Origin: Tricholomella constricta
Taxonomy: Eukaryota; Basidiomycota; Agaricomycetes; Agaricales; Lyophyllaceae
NCBI GenBank assembly: GCA_013368375.1
Contig: JAACJP010000007.1
Location: 62,001 to 126,000, forward strand
Length of the DNA stretch: 64,000 nt
Reading direction: 5' to 3'
The translations under genes and the position numbers were made by a program. Below are positions 21,473 through 30,643 of the stretch, piece after piece. Positions within the stretch are counted from its first letter, which is position 1, and the number at the start of each line of letters is the position of its first letter. The notes beneath the pieces were generated by a model. That model was not told the origin of the DNA, did not search any database, and saw only the letters and a program-made list of their open reading frames with translations.

Positions 21473-21976
21473 TGTCAGGGGAACTCCTGTCGCGCTCTCC
21501 GACGCTCACAGATCGTTCCCTGACTCATGCGCTCGCCCCCGACCGACCGATCGCAATCCCGACCCGACGCTCCGACCCAAGCGTCGGTGTACATACTTAC
21601 TCACTTCCTGTCGTTTCCCCACCTTCCCTGCGTGCACCCGACGCCGATCCCGACGACCTGACACCCCGACGTCGGCTGTCCCACCTCGTGCCCGTACCCT
21701 GAGCCACGAGGATCGGACAGCGTCGGGAACGTGTCCATACACGCGCCGCACGCCATTCGTTATTATTACATGTACAGTACACTCTGGAGGACCGGCCCTC
21801 ACGTCCTACACTCGTATATAGTTGGCCCCCTGGCATTTGGGAATCCTTTACACTATTCTCTTCGGATTCCCCTTTGCCAGGTAAGCCTTACTTACCTTCG
21901 TTTACTGTACCTCAATATAACTTCGGATTCCCCTTTGCCAGTGTGATCGCGCTCCACTGTAAGGGTGGCCCTAACA
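21473..21976 (+). repeat. 3' LTR of element B
   Basis: 504 bp from TGTCAGGGGAACTC to CCCTAACA, with TATATA about 330 bp in, followed by the TTTACACTATTCT start region. Nearly the same length as the solo LTR at 25914-26416; it lacks the duplication of the 5' LTR. The 5 bp that follow (TCTTG) do not match the 5 bp before the 5' LTR (AAGTC). Confidence 0.93.
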
Positions 21977-22013
21977 TCTTGCCTCTCAGCCTGCTCTCTC
22001 GGGCGTGTTCTCG

Positions 22014-22964
22014 ATGGCAGAACTGGAAGACATGGCCCGCGTTGTACGCCAGACGCGACTGGCACTCTCGGCCATGGAGGCTCGTCTATCGGCCCTTGAA
22101 GAGGGCACCGTTATCGCTGTCGCTACTACGGCGGCGCTTCCCAAAGCCCCTCCATTGTCTAACAAACCTCCTCCCCCCGCTCCTCTGCCTCGCAAGAGCG
22201 GCCGCTCTACTGCCAATACTGGCTACCCCTCGTCCTTCCACCTCTCTGGGGAATTCCACTCTACGGAAGGGAAGGCTGACCGATATCTGATCGGCTTGGA
22301 GTTCCCAGACTCCCTGATGCCACACATCGTCGGCTCTCGAGGGAAGGGACTTAAACAAATCCACGACCTCTCTGGCGCTCGCGTCTCGGCCTTCACCATG
22401 GGGCCAGATGAGGAACGGCAGCGCCTAGTCTCTATCAAGGGCACTGATCGGCAGATCGGTGATGCTCTTATTGTATTGGGGAAGCGCATTGCTTGCCAAC
22501 GCGTGCGCGTACCTAAGAAGCAGAAGAAGGCAAAATCTGCGCCGGTTGCCCCTGCAGCGCCGGCCCCTGCTCGTCGGGAGCCTCTCCCTCCTGCCCCGGC
22601 TCACAGGGACCCTTTACCCCCCGCCCTTTTGAACATTCTATGGGAGCCGGCAGCTCCTATCACCTTTACGCTGAGGCCGTCGTATAGCAGCGCGGCCGCC
22701 CCCGCCGGCACCAGCTCCCCTACCCGCGATGCCCTCCTGCGTCCTCCCAGCGCGGCGCCCACGCCTCGGACCGCAATGGACACCCGACCCGACCCTACGC
22801 GCGTGCCCTCTCCGCTCGCCCGCTCCACAGCTCCCTCCCCTATGTCAGTCAGTATCCCTGCAATGCCGATGGACATTCATCACATCACAACTGGCACTCC
22901 CGTCCCCAGCCCTATCGCTCCATGCCCAACGGCCCGACGGGGGACGCCGTGGCCCAAAAAATGA
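22014..22964 (+). CDS. KH-domain protein of LTR element E
   Basis: A 316-residue frame from the ATG at 22014; it is also open upstream to the junction at 21977, so the protein may be 5' truncated. It begins with a short leucine-rich helical region (MARVVRQTRLALSAMEARLSALEEG), then a Pro-rich linker. A KH-type RNA-binding fold follows at about residues 80-160, with the GXXG loop in HIVGSRGKGLKQI, preceded by an aliphatic strand and followed by SIKGTDRQIGDALIVLGKRI. The C-terminal half is low-complexity Pro/Ala/Ser with no domain I recognise. The ORF lies directly before the polypurine tract and LTR, so it belongs to the element. KH domains bind single-stranded RNA or DNA; a Gag-like RNA-binding role is inference. 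Confidence 0.6.
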   Translation: MAELEDMARVVRQTRLALSAMEARLSALEEGTVIAVATTAALPKAPPLSNKPPPPAPLPRKSGRSTANTGYPSSFHLSGEFHSTEGKADRYLIGLEFPDSLMPHIVGSRGKGLKQIHDLSGARVSAFTMGPDEERQRLVSIKGTDRQIGDALIVLGKRIACQRVRVPKKQKKAKSAPVAPAAPAPARREPLPPAPAHRDPLPPALLNILWEPAAPITFTLRPSYSSAAAPAGTSSPTRDALLRPPSAAPTPRTAMDTRPDPTRVPSPLARSTAPSPMSVSIPAMPMDIHHITTGTPVPSPIAPCPTARRGTPWPKK

Positions 22965-23009
22965 AGAAACTGAGTTCGTCGTGGTAGACGAACACTAGAG
23001 GGGGGGTGA

Positions 23010-23466
23010 TGTAAGGGGATGCACCGTGCGCCCACTCCTATCTGTTGCTTAGTCTCTTGCTTCCTGTCATCGGCCCCCATGGCCCCCGTCTTAGACATGC
23101 TTGCTGACCGCTCCACTGTTCTTACGCCCCTTTCGTAGTTATTATCCCACACCGACACCACTACTTAGATCCCTATCAGTCAGCTGGACAGTTGTTTACT
23201 CATCAGTAGTCAGCGCTCTTACATACCGCCTTAGTCACTGGCTCGGCGATGTAGTATATAAGCCTAGGGTTGGAGATAGGATATCTCCAACCTGAACAAT
23301 AACAGTATCTTCGGGTTTACACATTGATCGACTCTCAGGCTTACTCACTCGTCGCCCTCATCATGCTTCGCGCTCTTATCGCTGACTTGATCGTATTTAG
23401 GACTATCTAGGCTCGCGGCGGCTTGCGCTCTTTGCTCGCCTCTGCCCATCCGGACATCCCCTTACA
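23010..23466 (+). repeat. 3' LTR of element E
   Basis: 457 bp bounded by a perfect 12-bp inverted repeat (TGTAAGGGGATG and CATCCCCTTACA), preceded by the polypurine tract. A TATATAAG box lies at about 23254, and about 15 bp downstream is a 10-bp stem hairpin (23268-23277 with 23283-23292). Confidence 0.8.
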
Positions 23467-25913
23467 GATACAATTGGTACAGGCATCAACAGCTGTTGAG
23501 AGGTCGAACGACTCACCCTGCGAGCAAGGCTATTCATCATCACGTCTGAATTACGCTTCTGCTTTGATCCGCCTTTGCTCACGCCGTCTTCCATCACGCC
23601 AGTACCCTCGACACTGATGATATGCAAGTCAGGAAATCTGTCTGCATGCAACTGCTACGAAAATTGGTGAGCCTTCCTACAATCTCCTTCTCAACAGCCT
23701 CACGGTCCTTACTCTCAGTATACTTTCTTCAGGCGCATCGACCCATCCTTCGACCATTGTAAACTGAGGCAAAATTGTCGATGCTTTGGTTTTAGTTCCT
23801 GTGTGGAGGTGGAGAAGCTCATTGCGCAGATTGTCAGGTACAGAGGCAAGCACGATGGTGACATGTCAGTATTTAGAAGCCATTACTTGTATTTTCAATG
23901 GTCTCGTCTGCTCCTGTATCAAGCCTGTGTTCAGGATAACCATTATAGCTCTCAATGATATATAGTTATGACAATCCGAAGAGCAATCAGAAAGCGCGCG
24001 CATATTTTCAATTACGGACCCGGCACAGTCAACAAAAAATGTATGAAAAAATGTATGAGAAATGCCTGGCTAATTCGAGAGTAATTGTTGAAAAGCTTCC
24101 AATACCCTCAAAGTTTTCTCTTGAGCAAACTTCGCGCGCAATGGAAGTCAAATGCTGTTGTTATTTGTGTTTCTCTGAAGTTGCACTTCGATCAAAATTT
24201 AAGGCTTTGTGCTGTGAAGTCAGTTGGCAGAGGCATGTGTAACAACCGCTGCACCATAAGGTCATTAATACATCCTCACATCTGTGCATGTTCTCACATC
24301 CAGCATTGGCCTTTGACGAAAAATGTTTCTCCAAGTGCTTTCAAGCTCCGCCTGACTCCGCATCCACCCGCATCCAGCCCGACGCACCATCGCATTCTCC
24401 CTCTCACTCGCCTTTCCCTTTTTCAAGCCTTTTGCTCCTGTCTTCCTGTGGACAGTGGGTGCTCTGTGATCAGTCTATGATGACCATGAATGTTGGTCCC
24501 ACCTGTGGCACAAGCACCTTTGTTGAGCTCTTTTTTGTTGCCCCTTTTTTAAAATTTCCTTCTCTTTTTCGGTGCATGCACGCGTCTTCGCGTCTTCGAG
24601 TCCCCACTGCCACATGGTGGAACCAGGTGAGTTTCACAAATTATATCTCTTATCTATTAGTCAGCTGAAGTTCTTATGCAGCTGGTTAATATTGGACAGA
24701 GGCCGTGCCGCCGCTTTCAAGGAAGGGAGCAAGTGTCGGGACTGTTGGGTGTCAAATCATGGCCATGGTAAGCCCCAATTTATTCTTCAGGTGACTTAAG
24801 GCTCTTGAAATGATAGCTTCCTACCTCAAACATCCCTCCCTCTCTACCTCAAACATTCCTCCCTCTCCCTCTCCACTTCCAACATCCTCCCCCCCCCAAA
24901 CACCCCCCCTCCCCCTCTCTACCTTTCACATCCCTCCCTCTCTACCTTTCACATCCCTCCCTCTCCCTCCACCTTTCACATCCCTCCCTCTCCCTCTCCA
25001 CCTCCAACATCCTCCCCCCCCCCCCAAACATCCTCCCCCCCATCCTCCCACCTCAAACACCCCTCCCCCTCCCCCTCTCCACCTTTCACCTGTCTTTGAC
25101 CCACTTGCCCATGCTTATGGGATCATCATTTCACTCTGGTTAGTGCTGTAGACAGTTGACATATGTCTAGTTAATTATTTTGTGAATACATTTGATTTGA
25201 TATAAATGCTTTTCTGTGAAATATGAGCACTATATAACTCCTGTAGCATCTGTAGCTGCACTGTTACAAACAGCTACGGAGTGCTACAGAGTGTTACAGG
25301 AGTTTGGCTGGTAGTTACAGACAATTACCTAAAGGGGACTTGGGTCCACGAAGTTCACGAGTTACCAAAGCTCCGTACCTCTATGAAGACAAGTCAATTT
25401 TTCCTGATGGAGCCATTATTGCAGACCAGCATACTTGTAGCAAAGGCAAGTGCTGCAAACATTGTCAGAAAAAAAATGTTCCCAATCCTCGAGGGAGGGT
25501 CACTGGGCCCTAGACATTACGATCAAGCAGTACGAAAGACAGAAGAACCCAAAGACTCACTTTCTAAGTAGCACTTGCTGATGATGGCCACAACATGGCC
25601 ATCAACGATTTGGCCCGCTCTTGAGAGAGTCTTGGTCAATTGAGCCATGAGATCCTCGATAAACACAAGAGGAAGGCCTGTAGTGTCGTTGGAGACGTTT
25701 CAGACGAGGGTGAGGTGGAGGTGATGCATCAGTAAATTGGGAAACTTTTGATATGACATTGGTCCTGTTACCCTTGTTTGGCAACATTATTGTAAAGCGA
25801 CAAGTGATTGTCAGCATGCATTGATCATTGTGAAAGGTTTTACCTCAGTGAAGTATGAACTGATTATTGTCGAGGATTGCAATAAGAATTCTACATTGCA
25901 CTGGGATGATATC
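23467..25913. other. Non-coding stretch, no recognisable gene
   Basis: AT-richer than the flanking elements. Short open frames on both strands show no domain, codon pattern or splice structure I could defend. It contains the pyrimidine-rich tract listed separately. An open frame near 25304-25513 with several Cys pairs (CSKGKCCKHCQKK) might be a gene or transposase relic, but I cannot name it. Confidence 0.6.
24826..25087 (+). repeat. Pyrimidine-rich low-complexity tract
   Basis: About 260 bp of degenerate CCTCCCTCTCTACCTTTCACAT-type repeats with C-runs of up to 10, almost purely C and T on this strand. Such tracts can form triplex or i-motif structures, but no function is shown here. Confidence 0.85.
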
Positions 25914-26416
25914 TGTCAGGGGAACTCCTGTCGCGCTCTCCGACGCTCACAGATCGCTCCCCGACTCATGCGCTCGCCCCCAACCGACCAATCGCGATCC
26001 CGACCCGACGCTCCGACCCAAGCGTCGGTGTACATACTTACTCACTTCCTGTCGTTTCCCCTCCTTCCCTGCGTACACCCAACGCCGATCCCGACAACCT
26101 GACACCCCGACATTGGCTGTCCCGCCTCGTGCCCGTACCCTGAGCCACGAGGATCGGACAGCGTCGGGAACGTGTCCATACACGCGCCGCACACCATTCG
26201 TTATTATTACATGTACAGTACACTCTGGAGGACCGGCCCTCATGTCCTACACTCGTATATAGTCGGCCCCCTGGCATTTGGGAATCCTTTACACTATTCT
26301 CTTCGGATTCCCCTTTGCCAGGTAAGCCTTACTTACCTTCGTTTACTGTACCTCAATATAACTTCGGATTCCCTTTGCCAGTGTGATAGCATTCCACTGT
26401 AAGGGTTGCCCTAACA
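25914..26416 (+). repeat. Solo LTR of the element B family
   Basis: 503 bp from TGTCAGGGGAACTC to CCCTAACA, flanked by the 5-bp direct repeat ATATC (25909-25913 and 26417-26421), with no internal region. It carries the same TATATA box and TTTACACTATTCT start region as the LTRs of B. It formed by LTR-LTR recombination of a former complete element. Confidence 0.96.
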
Positions 26417-26681
26417 ATATCCAATTCAATTTTGAAGGAATGATTTCTTAGGCTCGTAATCGACGTAGAAAGCCATTGAGGAGAGTGGTTGCCGGTGTTG
26501 TAGAGGATTTGGGAAGATTGGATATTGTGAGTCTTTCGGCAGGATTGATATCAATCAGTTCGCTCATAGGCTGAAATGAAAATATCTTTTTGCATAACAG
26601 ATAATCGTGAATGCGAGCGTGATTCTCGCCTCACCAATTCCTTAAGCTGCACCAGTAACAAATGATCACAATGCCTTTGGA

Positions 26682-27462
26682 TAAGATAGGCCCCATGAAC
26701 AAACGGGGGCATCACATGACTTGTGACATGTGTGACCCTTTGGAATTTAATGATCGACGCGCACTAATGAGTTGCGCGTGTTCGCGCTCTCTCTGCCCAA
26801 CATCGTGCGGATGTGGCATCCTACTGTCTCATTTGAATGTTATTTTTTTTATCTACATCTCACTTTGTCTAAACAACACAAGCTCTTCCAAGTTCAGCAA
26901 AAATACTGTCGGGTATGACCCTGTGCCCCCGGTACTTTTTCTGGCAGCTCTGAGACGTGATTATAACCATGTAAGTTGTTTTTCTCGAATGGTGTGGTGA
27001 TATCCTAGGCCTTATCACGCTTTTTGACAGGAGCAACATCGTGTTTCGTGATTTTTGCAAGCGGATCCTATGTACATCATTAATTAGCTTTTGTGCAGTA
27101 AAGAAAATGAGCATACATTCTCCTTCCCAGCCTCATCTGAAATGCTCCGCTTCCTTTTAAATTGTGTAAGGTTGAGGAGTTGCTTTTTGCAACGGCCCAT
27201 TGTGCAGAATGAGTGGTTTTGTGATGCGTCAGGCATTTTCGGACGCGTCTGATGCAATCAAAAGTCTATTTCTCATTCCTCAAGCCCTAACTCCAAAATC
27301 AGGCCCCGACACGCCTTTTTAGTATCCTTTCTTTAGGACTTGTCCGAGCCCTTTTCCTCAATAAGTGCTTAGATATTCTTGAATATCACTTTTATTTCAA
27401 ATGTCACTCAATGTTATGCTTTGGTCATGTGATGCCCCCGTTTGTTCATGGGGCCTATCTTA
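26682..27462. mobile_element. Short element bounded by 39-bp inverted repeats
   Basis: A perfect 39-bp inverted repeat (26682-26720 and 27424-27462, starting TAAGATAGGCCCCATGAAC) encloses about 700 bp with no transposase. Weaker inverted similarity continues outward about 20 bp on both sides. No clear target duplication is seen. It could be a MITE-like non-autonomous DNA element or an inverted duplication; its arms sit within short open frames that share the peptide KIGPMNKRGHHM. Confidence 0.5.
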
Positions 27463-27483
27463 GAAGGTAATGTCGTCATGCAA

Positions 27484-28033
27484 AGCCACATTGTCCTTAT
27501 AAGAGTCTCAGAACTGGCCAAGACCTTGACATAGCGGGAACCGTTGCGCCACTCCCAAACAGCTTCGAGCAGACGATATATCCCAGATGGGAATATGCCC
27601 GAGATCAAGTCGCGACTAAACCCAGGCCAGACCTGAAGGAAATTTATTGGAGCCTGGGTTGATATGTTTGAGACGCTACAGTGCAATTCTCACAAATTCG
27701 GATGGCGACCTATAATACCTGAATTCCGGTGGGGAGCAGGGAACACTGAACATGTTGTTGAGAGGTCAATGGACCGTAAATGTCCGAAATCAGGTTAGCT
27801 CTCACGGCCCGGCTTGTCGGTCAGTAATTACAGGTTTGGATCTCCTGTATAGCTTGAATCTCCAGATATGGATTCTCGACTGACTGCTGCTTTTCACTTG
27901 ACATGTATGTCCGACTTACGTCTACCCGCAGGTACCACAATTGATGGAGTCTTTTCCGAACCAGAAAGACTAAGGTAAGTTGAGAGTCGGTCATCAATGC
28001 ATCAGGGCTCCTCTCCATTCTGACCTTACCTTA
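27484..28033. other. Non-coding stretch, no recognisable gene
   Basis: No gene recognised. A minus-strand open frame (27686-27414) overlaps the right inverted repeat and could be part of a relic, but has no domain I recognise. Confidence 0.5.
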
Positions 28034-28038
28034 CACAC

Positions 28039-28230
28039 TGTAACGGGCGTTACCGAATATGGTAGCAATCATTGTTTGTATTTGTTTATTTCTAAAGGTG
28101 CTGGCCATATATAGCCAGCACCTCTGTATTATATAATCTTTAGACTTACTCATACCTATAGCTACACACAATCCAATCAGCGGTCGTGTTTAGTTCGGTG
28201 TGATTCTATAAGTCTACACCCATCCTTACA
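28039..28230 (+). repeat. Small solo LTR (192 bp)
   Basis: Starts TGTAACGGGCGTTAC, ends ATCCTTACA (TGTAA/TTACA inverted ends), and is flanked by CACAC at 28034-28038 and 28231-28235. It contains TATA-like sequences and a 10-bp stem hairpin with an 8-nt loop (28096-28105 with 28114-28123). Small LTRs like this are usual for Copia-type elements; the family cannot be assigned. Orientation is not certain. Confidence 0.6.
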
Positions 28231-28470
28231 CACACCTTGACATCGATAGTGCCTTTTTTTGTACTTTTCAGTGTAAGTCGTCCCAGAAATTCGAATTCAC
28301 ATCTAGTTCGTCCCCGCGCTCTTTTTACGGGACAGGGAGCTTCTTTGTCCTGCCCTCCATTTCAATTGAATTGTCCAAGCACATGTCGTTTTTGTCCCTG
28401 GGTCATATGGCTGGATACTGTATGTTCCCTCTGAGTCTCCATTTTACAATCTGGCACGCTGTCGGCGAGC

Positions 28471-28828
28471 TGTTAGGACCTTGCGTAGCACGCTGGTTGC
28501 GGAGTTATTCCGAGACCACCGAAGCGGACAGGCCTGACGTCGTCAAGGAAGACGGGCTCCGATAGGGTAATCGGAGGTCGTGAGCGTTGACGAGGATGTT
28601 CACCGGAGCTTATTCGAACGAATGAGCACAAGTGATACAATTGCGGAGCTGAGTAAACCGAGAGAGTAAGAGAGAATAAGAAACGGGAACGGGAACTAGT
28701 CGTAACAAATGGTAATATCGAGGTAAAGAGTCCAACAGAGAAGTGGTGCCATATATATACAGTGGTCGTGCGTGGGAAAACGTGGTGAATGTGAGTTTTA
28801 GGGGTGGTCGTTAGGGGCGGTCGTGACA
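28471..28828 (-). repeat. 3' LTR of element F
   Basis: 358 bp; on the element strand TGTCACGACC to GGTCCTAACA. It differs from the other LTR by about six substitutions and one 6-bp repeat unit (GGGAAC). The flanking polypurine tract is at 28829-28841. Confidence 0.93.
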
Positions 28829-28841
28829 TTACCCCCTCCTC

Positions 28842-29246
28842 AAGCGTCGAGCCACTGAGACGCGGGGAAGCCTTCGAGTGCAAGGGGAATAAAGTCTTGT
28901 GTTTCGTTTTAGCGTGTGCGCGGTCACGTGAGGGACACGTGTGGTCTAGATCGCTTGTGGGTCCTTGTGGGTGTTTTGAGGATCTCGGAGACCGAATAGA
29001 AGAAAAACTTTGGCTGTTTTTCTTTTTTCTTTTCAATCTTCTTCTCATCCTCCTCAATGTCGACCCCCAACCAAGGTACCACGTCCTCCGCCTCTGTCGC
29101 CCAAGTTGTACGCGATCAGGAGTTGGCGCGATTGTCCGTCGAAGATTGGGCGCGTGTGGCGTTTCTGGATGCGCCCCAATCCGTCTCCCCGACTCCTTCT
29201 CTTCCCGGGATCGCTGTTCTCCCAGATGAGAGTGTTGAAGTCATTC
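28842..29246. other. 3' internal region of element F, no coding assignment
   Basis: About 400 bp between the protease ORF stop and the polypurine tract. Both strands have short open frames (for example 29057-29401 on plus, beginning MSTPNQGTTSS), but none shows a known domain. It may be the remains of a deleted pol or an untranslated 3' region. Confidence 0.5.
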
Positions 29247-30599
29247 CTAGGTCTTCCCGATCAGGCGGATGTTTTGTGTTCCGACATCCTCTTCTCCCTC
29301 TCCGGTTTCGTCTTCGACCTCCGTTTCCGGGTTGGCTTCATCTTCTTCCCGTGTTTCTGTCGTTGGGGACGTTGCGGATTTCCGTTTGGGGTGGGGTTTG
29401 AATTTGGACCTCGGAACGTTTGGAGGGAAGTAGTTCGATAGAGGTGGTTTTCGGGTACGTTTCCGTCCCATTACCTCCTCTGGCGACTCGGTTGTTGGCG
29501 TTGGTACTTCCTCCTGAGGTTCGTTGGTGTTTGGGCGGGTGTCTTCCTCCTTCATGTTGTCGCTGGAGGTGTCGTTCTGATCGTTGTCGTCGTCCAGGAG
29601 GTCCCTGAGGAGGGGTTGTTTTTCCGAAAGGGGGTTGGCTGGTTTCGGAGCTTCGACGTCTTCCTCCTCCTCAAGGGTCACGGTTCTCCATTGCGTCTTC
29701 TGGGAAAGCGATATTGCAGCTAGTCCTGCCCCTTGTTCCATGGTCATGGACATTTCCCGCCAGTCGATGTCCGGATTTGCTTCCCGTAACCAAGGTAATC
29801 CGAGCACTAGTGGTGTGGCCGGGTGTAACTGTGTTATGAGGAGGTCGACCTTATACTCTAGTCCATTCTCAAGTTTGATTGTTTCGGGACTATGGTGTGA
29901 AATGGCTCCACCTCCGCTGAGGTTTCTGTCGAACAGTTTTAGGGTCATGGGGCTGGCGAGAGGTTTCGGTTTCATACATGAGGATTGTGCTATGAAATTT
30001 CCCGCCGCTCCACTATCGATAAGTGCCCGTAGTCGCGTTGAGAATCCTTCTAACTGTACTTTGATCGTGAAGGAGCGAGCTGACCGCGAGGGTAAGCGTT
30101 GAGCTCCTGTGCTTGTTGTTGTTGGAGCGATTTCCTTTTTCCTTCGGAGTTCCGGTAGTGATCCTTCGATTTTGCCGTTTGACCCCCGTCGTAGCGTGAT
30201 GCAGAGGTCTTTCCAATTTATGCGGGGATTGACCTCCTTCAGCCATGATAGTCCCAGCACTATCGTCGCTGTCTCGTGGAGTTTCGTTATGAGGAATCTT
30301 ATCCTCTGAGTGGTGCCGTCACTGAATTTGACATCGTTGGTGGTATAGTGTGTGATTTTGCCTGATGCGGAGGGTTCTCCGTCGAATAGGCAGAGGTTTA
30401 TTGGGGGGTTGAGCTCCTCAAGGTGGAGCCCACGTGATGTCACCATGACGGAGTCCATGAAGTTGTCGGTAGCTCCGCTGTCGATGAGCGTGTTTTCGGG
30501 GTCTTCTCCTCCTCCGTTTGGCGTGAGGTGTATTAGAAATGCCAGTGATGAATGGGAGGAGAGAGTTACTGTGCGGGTGTCCGTTGTCGATAATGCCAT
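29247..30599 (-). CDS. Tandem double retropepsin ORF of element F
   Basis: An intact 450-residue frame from ATG 30599. Two full retroviral-type aspartic protease domains follow each other. The first has NTLIDSGATDNFMD (about residue 40) and the closing block IVLGLSWLKEVNPRINW; the second has RALIDSGAAGNFIA (about residue 193) and LVLGLPWLREANPDIDW. The last 150 residues are acidic and low-complexity (EEEEDVEAPK..., GRKRTRKPPLSNYFP), with no fold recognised. Retropepsins normally work as homodimers, so a tandem pair could act as a single-chain enzyme; that is inference. The ORF starts 44 nt after the gag stop in another frame. No RT follows: after the stop at 29247 only about 400 bp remain to the polypurine tract. 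Confidence 0.8.
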   Translation of the reverse strand: MALSTTDTRTVTLSSHSSLAFLIHLTPNGGGEDPENTLIDSGATDNFMDSVMVTSRGLHLEELNPPINLCLFDGEPSASGKITHYTTNDVKFSDGTTQRIRFLITKLHETATIVLGLSWLKEVNPRINWKDLCITLRRGSNGKIEGSLPELRRKKEIAPTTTSTGAQRLPSRSARSFTIKVQLEGFSTRLRALIDSGAAGNFIAQSSCMKPKPLASPMTLKLFDRNLSGGGAISHHSPETIKLENGLEYKVDLLITQLHPATPLVLGLPWLREANPDIDWREMSMTMEQGAGLAAISLSQKTQWRTVTLEEEEDVEAPKPANPLSEKQPLLRDLLDDDNDQNDTSSDNMKEEDTRPNTNEPQEEVPTPTTESPEEVMGRKRTRKPPLSNYFPPNVPRSKFKPHPKRKSATSPTTETREEDEANPETEVEDETGEGEEDVGTQNIRLIGKT

Positions 30600-30643
30600 T
30601 GCGCGTAGTTTAGTGTCAAGGTCCGGTTTTAGATCTTCGCGAT

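Larger units (their letters stand above)
2708..21976 (+). mobile_element. Ty3/Gypsy chromovirus B (Tf1/sushi-like), host of two nested insertions
   Basis: Element B consists of a 5' LTR (2708-3534), leader with self-priming site, gag (3607-4881), pol in pieces (4882-5963, 12433-12525, 18872-21472), polypurine tract and 3' LTR (21473-21976). A LINE and element C interrupt pol; without them B is about 6.5 kb. Relative to C, B's pol lacks 184 bp at the 12433-12525 piece and about 91 bp near 18975, both frameshifting, so B cannot make a complete RT. A C-terminal chromodomain places it among chromoviruses. The bases flanking B (AAGTC on the left, TCTTG on the right) do not match, and the two flanks belong to different elements (A and E). 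Confidence 0.9.
21977..23466 (+). mobile_element. LTR retroelement E, 3' end only
   Basis: An ORF with a KH domain, a polypurine tract (AGAGGGGGGGTGA at 22997-23009) and a 457-bp LTR. The 5' part is missing: the element is cut at 21976 by the 3' LTR of B. It cannot be classed as Gypsy or Copia from what is left. Confidence 0.75.

Noticed and set aside
25304..25513. Cys-rich frame as a zinc-finger or transposase gene
   Set aside because: Only about 70 residues, no start in context, no continuation in either direction that I can identify.
29057..29401. Plus-strand ORF MSTPNQGTTSSASVAQ as a captured gene in element F
   Set aside because: It overlaps the end of the protease ORF antisense, has no recognisable domain, and changes character after about 60 residues.
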